Source: Phytopythium helicoides
Lineage: Eukaryota > Oomycota > Peronosporomycetes > Pythiales > Pythiaceae
Length of the DNA stretch: 64,000 nt
Reading direction: 5' to 3'
Assembly (NCBI GenBank): GCA_024867545.1
Contig: JANFNE010000003.1
Span: forward strand, 2,046,001-2,110,000
Part shown: positions 49,791 through 60,351 of the stretch, piece after piece
Layout of the letters: each line of letters opens with the position of its first letter
Position numbering within the stretch: position 1 is the first letter of the stretch
Notes under the pieces: generated by a model
What the model was told of the DNA's origin: nothing
Database searches by the model: none
The model's input: the letters and a program-made list of their open reading frames with translations, nothing else
Translations under genes and position numbers: made by a program

Positions 49791-50440
49791 CTAATAACCG
49801 AAAAGCAGTACATCAACGTGTTCTACCCAGATTGCTGGCATGGCTCGCCCTCGGCCCATTAGGATGTCCTCGACGATCTGGTGGATCGCAGGAATCGTCG
49901 TCGCCATCCAACTCAGCACGAACTCCGCCATATTGCGAGCCAACGCGTTCTCAGGCATCGAACGCATTGGAGTGCTAGGACTGATCAGGTAGCACGATTG
50001 GAGGAGAGCGTACCCGACCGGCAGCGTTGCCGGACGGTGAATGATGAAGTATCCGCGCTCGTCGAATGATGCACCCTTGAGTTTCTGGTCCTCGAACTCG
50101 ATCGGGTTGACCTTGGATTGCCACACGACGACGACGCGGTCTGTCTCGATGAATCGGCGTTTGACCTGGCGCACATGGATCACGATTTTGGATTTGTCCT
50201 TGTGGAGTTCCGCTCCAAAGCGCTCGATGACGATCTCCTCGGTCGACTGCAGTATCTGTGAACAATCACAGCGTCAGATGTGCGCTAGTGAATTAGAAGT
50301 GGGTAGCACTCCATCATACCTCGGTGAAGAAGAATCGTGCATTCGGCCGAATGGACTCGGAGAATTGTGCCCACGCCGCCACACCAGTTTTTTGTTTTTT
50401 CAACATTGACCGGGAAGACTTTGCTTCCCTGTACAAGTTC
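49791..50440 (-). pseudogene. bZIP-like/START-like gene, class IV, 3' fragment (copy C3)
   Basis: Exon 3 (about 50255-49791) is nearly identical to that of C1: RQVKRRFIETDRVVVVWQSK, DERGYFIIHRPATLPVGY, ATTIPAIHQIVEDILMGRGR. The last residues differ because the frame runs past the C1 stop (AIWVEHVDVLLFGY). Intron 2 is kept. Exon 2 survives only from GSKVFPVNVEK, and an 8-bp duplication of the A-rich tract (AAAAAACAAAAAACTGG) breaks the frame before TGVAAWAQFSESIRP. Exon 1 and the basic region are gone. Confidence 0.7.
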
Positions 50441-50697
50441 ACAGAGCTATGCTCCCAAGGACACTCGTAGAACAGCGAGCGGGAGTTCGTGCTGAGGTTT
50501 AGCAGCATCCCAGAAGAGCGGTCGCCTCGTGATCCATGAATTTGAGCTAGCCGATCGCACACCTTGTTGCAGCTACATGCCATCATCTCAAACATTTCGA
50601 CCGTCGAGGACACGGCTCCACTTTCTCCACGTCGACAACTGCAGCAAGAACAGCAAGAACGAGTGGAGCTCCAATCCGCTCCTCACACGTCGCATGG

Positions 50698-52305
50698 TCA
50701 TTTCGACGAGGGACTGCATCCAAGCTGCCCCACCTCTTCCAGACTCCAGCGGCACCATCCTGGTCGCCTCCCTGGACGCCAGAGCCGCGGACGAAGCTAC
50801 AATCAAGAAGGCTACGCACGCTCAGAGGATCACAGCTAACTTTTCGCGGCTTTCGCGGCCTTCCGAGGGCCAGAACTCGCCCACGACGACTGTCGACCTG
50901 TGACGAAAAAGTCTGGCATGAAACCCGTCGCCATGAGGCGCAAATCCAAGGACTCAATTGCTCCAAAACCGGCGACGCAGGTGAAGGCTGAACGCAGACG
51001 ACCGGCCGGCTACAACTCGAATCGCGCGCGTGATGAACAGCGCAGGGAACTGTCAGTGCTTCGTAGCCAGGCACGGGAATTGCAGCGCAGGCTGTCAGTG
51101 CTTCTGTCAGCCAAACTCGAGACGACACGAAGCACGAGTGAGAGTAAACTGGAAGACGGCAGGGAGACGAATAGGTGAAAAAGAAGCACGAGTGTGGAGC
51201 GAGTTGATTGCACGGCAGATTGAGCAAAGGACTACTGCCGAAGACGAGCGGCAGGAACTGCAGCAGATGTTGGAGGCGCAGGAGAGAATCGTCGGCGAGT
51301 TGCAGCACCTTGTCTTCTGCAGGGTTTCGGGCCAGGTGCGGCATTGATCGCTGCAAAAATGCCAGTTTGTGGTAGTGCTGATCTCGTTCCTGTTGTCTTT
51401 GCTTGCATGCGATAAAGATGGTTTGTCAAGCGACCCTAATACCGCAGTCGCTAGTTCAGGCGACGCTCGACTTCGATGCCAGTGTGTTTCACTCCATGTT
51501 GGAGCAAGTCGACAGTCGTTACAGAACGATTGACCAAGTGTTCGAGAACGAAAGAGAGCCATGCGATAGCCCGAGCAAGAGGTCACATCGAGACAGCATG
51601 CGAAAAGATGCTGATGGACACCTCTACTACCAGATTTTTGGCCGAAAAGGTGTTCCCATTTGACGTGAAGAAAGTCGGTGACGCTGCCTGGAAGCGCTTC
51701 TCGTACTCGGTGCGTCCCAATGACTCCAACATTTTCTCGCAGGTACGCCAAGCAGTAGCGAGGACGCGTCGATAGTCTACGATCGGTGCTAACTCAAATC
51801 GTGTATCTTCCCTCGTTGCAGTACTTTGCCGCGCCAGAAGACTCCGTCGCCGAGCTCTTCGCCACCGAGCTGCAAGTTGACGGTAAGAAGGCGCTGGTCT
51901 TCCCCACTCAAGTCAAGCGTATATATCATGAAGACGAGCGCGTGGCTATCGTGTGGCAATCGGCAGTCAACACTGTCGAGTTCATGGGACGACAGATGTC
52001 TGGTGCAGCCTACCAGGAGAACGGGTACTTCCTGATCGAGAGACCACCCCTTGCACCCGACGGCTTTCGCAATTCTTCGGACGTGCTACATCATCTCGCC
52101 ACGCATCCCGACACGCTCGCTACCACGTAGCTCGCTGTCATTTGTTCTCATGGATTTTGTGTTCAAATGGATGGCTGCGACGATCCCTGCAAACCACCAA
52201 ATCCTCGAGGACATGCTCGTGATAGAGTCGATCGGGGCCTGCAGCAATCACGAACCTGAGGCGTTAGCCCACGCGCGAGCACGCAGAAGTCTGTGTGGAG
52301 CGTGA
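50698..52305 (+). pseudogene. bZIP-like/START-like gene, class IV, several frameshifts (duplicate B2)
   Basis: ATG 50698 may begin exon 1. After a break near 50900 the basic region GYNSNRARDEQRRELSVLRS is clear, then another break near 51170 before VWSELIARQIEQRTTAEDER. Exon 1 ends at 51335 (donor GTGCGG). Exon 2 starts at about 51418: SLVQATLDFDASVFHSMLEQ, RYRTIDQVFENEREPCD, IFGRK. An extra G near 51650 then shifts KVFPFDVKK. Exon 3 from about 51823: PEDSVAELFATELQVDGKKA, RIYHEDERVAIVWQSAVNTV, GYFLIERPPLAPDGF. An extra C near 52062 precedes RTCYIISPRIPTRSLPRSSL and ATIPANHQILEDMLVIESIG. The fuller of the two B copies. Confidence 0.7.
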
Positions 52306-52691
52306 AGCTGATCCTCCAAAGAATACAGCTGGATTTGATGAGCTCCTTCTCAGTTTCACGGCATTACTTCGGACGAAAATTTAGCTGTTCGCGTATACTC
52401 TGCGCCGCCAGTGCAATTGGCAATCATCAGATGGCTGTGGCGCAAACCACGCATCACATCGCCCACACTTCTTCACAATCCTCGGTGCTCGTGCTGAATC
52501 CTCCTCCCTGATCACACACCTATCTACGGTACCGACGTCAGCCTCTGGATTGTTCCCGTGTGGGATAATCCATGTTGTGACCAAGCAAGGTGACTCATTC
52601 TCTCTCTCTCTACCAGTGACTGACTGTCAGTGTCAGTGACTGGCACTACCTCGGACACGTGGCTAGTATTAGCTCATCAGACAACGCCAAC
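52306..52691. other. Intergenic, nothing recognised
   Basis: Contains a short CT run (CATTCTCTCTCTCTCTACC, about 52594-52612) and GTCAGTGACTGACTGTCAGTG-like short repeats immediately after it, plausibly promoter DNA for the next gene. No coding support. Confidence 0.3.
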
Positions 52692-54110
52692 ATGACAACA
52701 CCTCCCGGTTCTTCCGGAGGCATTTCACCCGTCTTCTCCCCACATCTAGACCTGACGTGGTCCCTGACAGACTTCACCGGCGCGATGTACATTCCTGACG
52801 ACGATTAGCTGAAGCCTGTGGGTCTCAGGAACAAGCCGACGGCTCCGGCGTTGAGCCAGCAAGAGCCCGTGGGTCTCTGGAGCCTGGTGACGGCTCAAGT
52901 GCTGACCCAGCTGAAGCCCTCGAGTCTCTGGAACAGGCAGGCAGCTCCAGCGACAGCATCGACGCGGAGGAGCACTCAAAGTCGTCAAAATCGAGCAACC
53001 TGTCAAGAGCTGAGATTCTGGCAGCACGACGGAGGAAGCAATATCGACAGAAGAAGCGGAACGAGCTGGTCGAGGCACGCGCGGTAGTCGCAGAGTTGAC
53101 CAAACGCCTGGATGTGTTGCTGAAACAGAACGAGAAAGCCAAGAGGGGCTACAGAGTGCTCGGCAGGAAGGCTATTACTGCGAAAGGCTGGCGCGGTGTG
53201 GCGTTCCGTCAGCTTCAGAGGCGAATGGAGGTCGAATCGGTCAATCGCGACCTGCGATTCCAAGTGAGGCAGTGCCGTAGTGCGGCTCAAGTCCTTGTGC
53301 AGGCATGGACGGATCAACTCCAAGAGTACTCGAACCGAGTCCCTTCATCGCTATTTTCTACGCCACAACAACCAGTATTCGACACCCGAGATATGGGCAT
53401 CGTCGCGGCAATGCTCGAGGACATCCAGGCAGCATACATTCGAGCCGACGACATCCTCTCTGCTTACAAGCCCCCTTCTCAAGTGCAGCAACCGTATTGT
53501 TGGGAGCACGTTTGGCATGAGGATTCTACTCAGGGATGCCGATATCTCGAATTCATCGAGCAGTGGATCGTCCCTTTTCCTATCGAACTGGCTGGTCCAG
53601 CAATGAGGAAAGCGCTCCCGGTGTTGTTGGCGAAGGGATCTGAAGTTGCCTTTTGTCGAGTACCAGGGGTAAACCAGGGCGATGCCCTCAAATTTACCTA
53701 CAGTTGTGAAGGTGTCGATGGGAAACAGAGCGGTGTATCGCTGCGTCTTTGTGGCACAAGCATTCAAGGAGTCAGATCGGTTGGTGATCTGTTGGCGGTC
53801 TGTCTCGGAGGAGTTGGGTGTTGTTGGAGCAGCTCCTATCCAATTCAATGAGCATGGTTGGGGGGTGCTCACGCAGATCCCAGACGAAGGAGAGATCAGA
53901 CCATCACAGGTTGGCACTATCTTTACGCTCTCCGCAAAGGTGAGCATGTTTCGACCGTCGACATGGAGCTCTGAGACGCCTAGTGATGAGCATTTCTCCA
54001 CGTTTGCGCGCACAATGCTCCAACCTTCTGAAAAAGACGCAGTGGAATGTTATGAGGCGATTGAGAACGAGGTACTGGATAGGCTTGCTCAAGCGAAGAT
54101 ATCGCAGTAA
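52692..54110 (+). pseudogene. bZIP-like/START-like gene, class III, two frameshifts (copy of 34337 gene)
   Basis: ATG 52692 (MTTPPGSSGGISPVFSPHLD, LTWSLTDFTGAM) runs to TAG at about 52806. One frame away the text continues through the 17-aa tandem repeat into LAARRRKQYRQKKRNELVEA (IL precedes it) and AVVAELTKRLDVLLKQNEKA. From GWRGVAFRQLQRRMEVESVN onward it is almost identical to 34337-35671. An extra G near 53717 (GATGGGAAACAG against GATGGAAACAG) shifts VYRCVFVAQAFKESDRLVIC, EHGWGVLTQIPDEGEI and the final helix. The two changes disable a gene whose sister is intact. Confidence 0.72.
52811..52963 (+). repeat. Three 51-bp units (17 aa) in the acidic N-terminal region
   Basis: Units at 52811-52861, 52862-52912 and 52913-52963 read EACGSQEQADGSGVEPA, RARGSLEPGDGSSADPA and EALESLEQAGSSSDSID. 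The sister gene at 34337 lacks the array. A recent in-frame expansion of a Ser/Asp/Glu-rich segment. Confidence 0.6.
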
Positions 54111-54194
54111 TGAGAAAACGAACATGGAGTACTAGATTCAACATCGAGATATCAAACGCTACAACAGTGATGTTTGGTGTGGCTTTTGCTGATC

Positions 54195-55536
54195 CTAAAG
54201 AGCTATCGAACCCGTGCGCATCGCAATCAGTCCGTCCATCGCCACGTTTTCGAGCGTGTCATGCCATTCCACGGCCTCGTCGTCATGCATCATTGTCCTT
54301 CCAAACTTTCTCGCGTGCTTTTCAAAGTGATCACGGCCATTCTCGTTTGACGAAGGTTGCCGTGCACTGAGGTGCGTGCAGAAATGTAAACGCTGTTCCT
54401 GCTGTCTCGGGTGCGCCTGGAAGCTGCTGCGCAACGCCCCATCCATGCTCATCGTATAGTGATGACCCTGACAGTGTTTTAAGCCCACTCTGCTCTGACA
54501 CCGTCCGCCAGCAGAGCGTTGCGCGATGGCCCTCCATGAACACCTGCGTCACCAAAATGTTGTGATACCTCTCGGTTCGCCCGTTCCCAGTCTCGCGCGT
54601 GTAAGTGTACTTGATAGCAGTGGCGAACTCTGCGCCTGGGATCTGGAAGACTGCCGGATCGCACTCCTTGGCAAGCATGTGAGGCAGAGTTCTTTGCAGT
54701 GCAGGAACTGCCACGTCAAGTCCAAACGGGACCGTCCACTTCTCCGTAAACTCAAGAAACTCCCGTCCCTGGTGAGAATCACGGCGCCAATTCTGCTGAT
54801 AACTGTAGAGCTCTCTTGACGTCGAGAGTTGTTCGCAATTCGTCAGCACACTGTCCGTGTGGGTTCTTGAAGCTTGGATCTCCGCTAGGAGCGACGCAAC
54901 CAGTCGCATGTCGTGCTGGTCGAACGTGATGGCTTCCTTCTTCAGGGTACTAAGCACGATTGTAGCAGGGCGCTGGCGCTCTACGAAGCTCATCTGTCGC
55001 TTCCACGAGCGTCCAAACTGCTCTGCAATATCGTGATGAAGGCGAAGATGAGAGCGGAGGTCTCGGTTCAGCGCTTCTGCTGCCATGCGTCTCTGTAGCT
55101 GGCGAAAGGCGACCGCTTCCCAGCCTCCACTTCCGGACGAGGATTTGTTGCCGATCCGCTTGTAGTGCTTCTTGCGAGCGTCGTTCCTCATGAGCAGCAC
55201 GTCAAGCTTGGCCGACAATGTCGCGCACTTGCCTCGTAGCTCGACGAGCTCGCACTTCTTCCTCTCTCGATACTGCTTTCGACGCCGAGCTGCTGCTGCA
55301 CGTTCGAGGCTGCCATAATCACCTCGGACCGCTCCCTGCTGTGCAAGTCGAGGACTCGAATTCGTGCTGCTGGCGTCGTCGATAGGCGTGGAGAGTCTTG
55401 ACGACCCGAGTTCCGTGTCGGACCCAACTTCGTCCTCATGCAGCGGCGTGCTCCACAGCATGTCGAGAGCTTGCGGCCATTGCAAGTCCATCGCAGGAAG
55501 CAACTGCGGGGAGTCGTTCGGTGGCAGCTCTGACAT
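54195..55536 (-). CDS. bZIP-like/START-like protein, class III, one frameshift near the 3' end
   Basis: ATG 55536 (MSELPPNDSPQLLPAMDLQW). Basic region AAARRRKQYRERKKCELVEL about residues 80-100, then TLSAKLDVLLMRND, WEAVAFRQLQRRMAAEALNR and FDQHDMRLVASLLAEIQASR. START-like half: EFTEKWTVPFGLDVAVPALQ, VTQVFMEGHRATLCWRTVSE, YDEHGWGVAQQLP. A frameshift at about 54340-54400 gives an early stop at 54331 after VKREWP. One frame over, the expected final helix follows: RDHFEKHARKFGRTMMHDDE to TAG 54195. Convergent with the 52692 pseudogene. The damage affects only the last helix, so a truncated protein might still fold. Confidence 0.65.
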
Positions 55537-55642
55537 GTCGGAATGTAATCAAATGCCGGCCTGTGCGGTCTTCCGAAGCTTCTGAAGACCTGATCGAGGT
55601 CCTCGCCGCCGGCGCCTGCGACGTGCTGAGACACTAGCGGCG

Positions 55643-56068
55643 ATGTCCGACTCGACCAGAGATTCAAGCACCAAGATGGCCAAGAGGCAGGGCGCTACAC
55701 GAAGAGTGTGCCATAGCGGTCAACTTGATCCGCTCGGGATTTTACCACCGATGCCGTTGATCGCGGATGGAGCGTCAAAGTTTGACTTGGATGAGGTCTC
55801 CGCTCTGGTAAACTGCCTCAGCTTGCTGCCGCGTTATCACCAGGCGAGCGAGCGAATGCAGCACCGCGAAAAGTTTACTGGGTCGTACAATCAGGTCAGA
55901 ACGAAATATATGATGCCTTCAGGTCTTGTCAGATTGAAAGAATCAACGTTTGTTGGCAAACGTGCACAGACTTTTCAAAGCCCTCGCGAATTCTCTAGCG
56001 TGGCTTTCGACGGCTACACTGCTATCATGCGATCATTCCTCTCCACCGTACATAAAGCGCCGTCATGA
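55643..56068 (+). CDS. Hypothetical protein
   Basis: ATG 55643, 141 aa: MSDSTRDSSTKMAKRQGATR, then LDPLGILPPMPLIADGASKF and a mostly soluble sequence with a basic C-terminal half (RLKESTFVGKRAQTFQSPRE). No signal peptide, membrane segment or recognised motif. It starts about 100 bp from the divergent class III gene at 55536. It may continue into the ORF at 56446 through an intron, but no convincing splice pair was found. Confidence 0.35.
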   Translation: MSDSTRDSSTKMAKRQGATRRVCHSGQLDPLGILPPMPLIADGASKFDLDEVSALVNCLSLLPRYHQASERMQHREKFTGSYNQVRTKYMMPSGLVRLKESTFVGKRAQTFQSPREFSSVAFDGYTAIMRSFLSTVHKAPS

Positions 56069-56445
56069 TTGAGTTCCTCCTTGCACAAACAGCAGAGTGC
56101 TCAGCCATCGCTGGATCGCACAGAGCTGTGGGCCTGCCAGCTGCATGGAGTCAAGCTGAGGCTGCGACACCGGCGTGCTTTGCCATCACGAGCACTGACG
56201 CTCGTGAAGGAGGCCCCGGCGCTGTGCGTGGGCGTGCAAAAAATCCCCCGACTCGTAATCGATGCTTACGGTGCGGTACTGTGGCCTCCTCCTCGTCTGC
56301 TGTGCTCTGCTGCTGCTCAACGAGAGAGTTAACCCACGCGGCAGTGCGTGCCGCTACACAGCACTGTGGCGAGTGAAACCCCAGCTGAGTTCGTTTTAGT
56401 CTCGTTAGTCTCTGCAAGATCCAGGTCTACGAAAGCCCACTCACG

Positions 56446-56796
56446 GTGCTCCTCTCTTTCGAGCCTAGCATACAGTTGGCTTGGTCGAAGGTTAATGGGT
56501 CCGAGCGTGGTGGTGTGCTCTACCGACTCTCTGCAGTATCGCCAGGCGAATGCAGCATCGTCTCGGCGCTACTCCTGAATCGCTTGTACTCGCCAGGTAA
56601 CTCGATTCGTGACGACAGCCCTCTCATCAAGTCTGAGCCGACCTTGCGGTCGAAAGCTAAATCTGTGCCTGCTGGGTTGCGTTACAACAAACCACACGAG
56701 CTCGTGGTTGTGACCTCGTGTTGCTTTAACTGGACAAAGCTTTTTCACACTCAGCTGTCAATCGGAAACGTGCTCGTTCCACTTGCCGTATGGTAA
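56446..56796 (+). CDS. Hypothetical ORF
   Basis: 116-aa frame (AWSKVNGSERGGVLYRLSAV, IRDDSPLIKSEPTLRSK, YNKPHELVVVTSCCFNW). The track-style start at 56446 is not an ATG in a good context, and the frame is open upstream to about 56420, so it may be an internal or broken exon. Family not recognised. Confidence 0.25.
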   Translation: MLLSFEPSIQLAWSKVNGSERGGVLYRLSAVSPGECSIVSALLLNRLYSPGNSIRDDSPLIKSEPTLRSKAKSVPAGLRYNKPHELVVVTSCCFNWTKLFHTQLSIGNVLVPLAVW

Positions 56797-57324
56797 TCTA
56801 CCCACTGAGTCTGATGGCAACTATGTTTCATCATGCCTCCTTCACTGCGCTGAACTTGGCCCCAATAGTTTAGATTTTTATAACCGTAATCCCCGCAAGC
56901 CCCATCAGCTCTCGCTCGCATTGTTCCACCAACGTCTGATGTCCCTCTGCTAGCCTAGCGTGCCAGGACACTTGGCCTTATCAATACCAGGCGTGAGTTC
57001 GTGTTTACTGTTTGCTCTCGAGCACTGGGATATCAGGAACCTCTACGACAAACAGGGCTTTCCAGTGTGTAGTGCAGTTGTCAGCGTCACAATTCAGCGC
57101 TAGACTGGTATCCATCTAAGCCAGGTGCAATGATGTGCTTGAAGATTCCACCTTTGAGAGCGGCGCGAAAATCCAGCTCGCTTACGAACAGATGACACGA
57201 TCGACCTGTCATTCCAACATCACTCATCACTGTAGAAGAACCAACGTCGAACTCAGTCGGTATTGTGCTTCCTCTTCCATTCGTCTCTCGGTACATCCAA
57301 CTGAGCAGTGAATTTCCCAGCCAA
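56797..57324. other. Intergenic, nothing recognised
   Basis: No supported coding region on either strand. The AT-rich TTTAGATTTTTATAACCG at about 56869 is the only notable composition change. Confidence 0.3.
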
Positions 57325-58584
57325 ATGCCAGACCACGCAATTTTTCCTCTGCCTCGTGACCCGTTGGAACTACCATTCGACAGCGAGCTCCAGTGGCTAG
57401 ATGATATTGACTACGGTGACCTCACAGCGAATACGTTCGAGTGGCTCTACACACAGCCAGAAACCAATTGTGTTGTCAGTGATGGAGAGGCGACAGTAAC
57501 GGTGGACAAAGCGAGGGAAGGCTATCGGGCTAAGAAGAAGAATGAGCTCGCGGAGCTGCGGAATGCGACTACCACACTCAGTGATCGGCTGAAGCTACTA
57601 ATAAAGAGAAACGCTACGAGGAAAGAGCAGCTTAGCAACGCTGTAGCTCGCACTGGATGGAGAGGAGTTGCGTTTCGCCAGCTCCAGCGGCGCATTCAAT
57701 CTGAAGCATTGAACCGCGAGCTACGCTTTCACCTTCAAAAGTACGAGTCCTCTTCACACCTACTTCTTCAAACATGGCAGAAACAGGTGAAAAAGTGTTG
57801 ACAGAGCCACCTCGCAGACTTTTCCCAGCTCTTCTCAACAAACCTCAAATGATATTCAACAAACAAGATTTGAATGTTGCCAAAGTCTTGATGGATGGCG
57901 TCGAAGCCTCATACTCTCATGATAAAGGCACTGTCGACTGGGATATATCGACCACACTGAATGAGCCATACAAGAAATCTCAGAGCTGGCGATGGGATTG
58001 TGAATGCGATCGAGAGTACAGCTATCATCAAGAAGAATGGTCTCTCCCTTTCGGCATTGGTCCAATCGCTGCTGGAATTCCGAATGCGCTCGCGACTGTC
58101 TTAAGCAAAGAGTGTATTCCAGACGTTATCCACATGCCACTGCGACAAGGGCAGATCGACGCCGTGAAATTCATGTACAGTCTCGCGGACTCAGAGGAGG
58201 AACCGGCTCAATATCTCTGCATCCGTGCATTGTACACGCCCATACAAGGACATCGTGCGGTCTTTCACTGGCGAGCGATATCAACACTACTGGACAATTC
58301 CAGTTGGTATACAATTCGAAGAGCAAGGATGGGGAATGGGGATGGCTACCCAAGCCCATATGGTTGCAGAAGACTCAGCAATCCACAAGACAGTGTTCAG
58401 GACATGTATTCAGACCTACATGGTATCATCGTCGGAGATGCGTTCAAGCACTGAGCGCCGCAACAAGCACTTTGAGGGTTTCGTGAACCGAATGAGTCAC
58501 GAGGGTGGAGTAGAAAGCGAGAGCTGGAAAAACGCCTTCGAGACCGCAGTCTTGAATAGCAGGACAGGTTTACAACCAGTTTGA
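57325..58584 (+). pseudogene. bZIP-like/START-like gene, class III, two frameshifts
   Basis: ATG 57325 (MPDHAIFPLPRDPLELPFDS). The basic region is weakened (KAREGYRAKKKNELAELRNA), with heptads TTLSDRLKLLIKRN, then GWRGVAFRQLQRRIQSEALN. An indel in an A-run near 57795 ends the first frame (VKKC-stop). The next frame gives LTEPPRRLFPALLNKPQMIF and EEWSLPFGIGPIAAGIPNAL, LYTPIQGHRAVFHWRAIS. Another shift near 58305 moves QFEEQGWGMGMATQAHMVAE and the final helix HFEGFVNRMSHEGGVESESW to a third frame ending at TGA 58584. The N-terminal Arg residues expected in the basic region are partly lost. Confidence 0.68.
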
Positions 58585-58665
58585 TGGCAACGAACTGAAT
58601 AGATTGAAATCAAATACGCGTCCTTCACTTTGTATTGCTTGTCATGTTTATCGTGTAGCGTTACT

Positions 58666-60161
58666 TCAGAGGCCGATGCTGGTAAGCGCCGCCAGCGCAT
58701 CGATACGGCCGTATCCGAACACGTTGTTGGGGAATTCAGTGTCGGAAATGTTACCACAGGTTCGGCTTGCGCTAACAAGGCTTGAACGAGCAGTAGACGT
58801 TTGCAATGCTGTTCGAACGTCACTGTATGTCATGTTGGGACTAGCACCCAACAACAGCGCTGCCACACCAGCAGCGTGTGGAGCCGCCATACTGGTACCC
58901 GACGCAATCGGCATAGATAGTATCTCTCGTTCGCCACGCAGAGTACACATCAGCTCCCGGAGCGACAATATCGGGTTTCAGTAAGCCCGTTGGAGTTGGT
59001 CCCATCGCGCTGTACGTCCACAACGCATCCGAGTCGGTTGTAGCGCCAACGGCAATCACATCAGGGTCATCTGCTGGAGCAACAACAGTTCCACATCCGT
59101 TCTTGACGATGTTGCCGTTCGCAAAGAACGGAATAATACCGGCCTTACGCCACGCTTGGATCACAGCCGAAAAAGTCGTGTCACTTTGGGTGGTGCCCCA
59201 ACTGTTGTTGATAATGTGTGGGGCTTTTGAACAATCGCGTGATTCGCTTGTACCCGCAGCATCGGTAGGGCAGAGTAAAAACTGCGCACACGCGAGCATT
59301 GCCGATTCAGCGCACGTATCAGCGCTCTGGCAACCTCGGCATGCCATCCACTTGGCACCAGGGGCGACTCCAATTCCTTTCGTTCCGGCAATTAAGCCCA
59401 TCACATGAGTACCGTGACCTGCACCATCCGTCGGACTAGTGGTGTTGGCAACAGGGTCGAACCAACCGTAGGAACCAAGATAATTGTCACGAAGCGTGAC
59501 GTGTGTCTGACGAACGCCAGGTATCAATGGCAGCCACCACAACGCTTTCTCCTGTGTACCCTTTGGCCCAAACATCGATTGCACCGATTTTGCTGACTCC
59601 CCATGCGGCTGCAACGGCTTCTCCAACCGCCACAGAGCCATTGGTCTCCAGCTGAATGTCTCCTTCTGAAAGCACAGAGATACTGGTGGGTTCTTGAATC
59701 GAGAATATGGTTTCCTCTCGAATATCGGCGATATCGGGTCTAGCGATGAGCTTCAGCAGCAGCTCAGAAGTTGCGTCCTTGATGTAGATTTCGTTGGAGA
59801 TCCAGAACGACTCGCTCGATGAAAACAGGCTAGTCGAGCTCTCGGCTTCCTGGGCAAGAAGTGACGAGACTTGCTGTTGGGAAGTCTTTGCAGAGGTCTC
59901 GAGAGAGCTCACCAACGCCTCGATGATGTCCCCTCGCGAGTCACTTGCTGCCGTGTCAGCTTCTTCCGCGTTGTTGAGCACGCTGTTCGTCCCACCACGC
60001 ATCGTTACGATGATATTGACTGTCGTTTGCGATTGAAGAGCGCGATGCACGCCTGGATGCACCCTCGGAGTAGAGGCGGCAACATCCGTAGGCGCAGCCC
60101 ATGCAACAGCGAGGACATTAACGGCCAGAGCTACCGCTTGAATTACTCGTGCAATCTGCAT
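58666..60161 (-). pseudogene. Secreted subtilisin-like serine protease (S8), two frameshifts
   Basis: ATG 60161 begins a signal peptide (MQIARVIQAVALAVNVLAVA). An inhibitor-like propeptide follows (TTVNIIVTMRGGTNSVLNNA, about residues 45-65). The catalytic Asp lies in ESVVVAAIDT. One extra T near 59520 breaks the frame exactly after it. The His region DGAGHGTHVMGLIAGTKG and oxyanion Asn INNSWGT are in the second frame, with KPDIVAPGADVYSAWRTRDT. A second break near 58910-58960 precedes the Ser region IASGTSMAAPHAAGVAALLL and the end ALAALTSIGL. All three catalytic blocks are recognisable but lie in three frames. The family comprises secreted peptidases that digest extracellular protein. Confidence 0.75.
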
Positions 60162-60351
60162 GGCGAAGCGCTTGAGCGATGTCGACGAAAACAGGAAGTG
60201 AACGGCATTGGGATTGGGATGTTGGAGGCTGCGAGTCTGATAACCAAGTCCGAACGCCACGTCCATACTCACAGTGGCCCACTGTCGAGCAAGCATTCAT
60301 CTGATAACCTCGTTACACACTGGCGAAACTCTCACTGGGATCGGCACCTCA

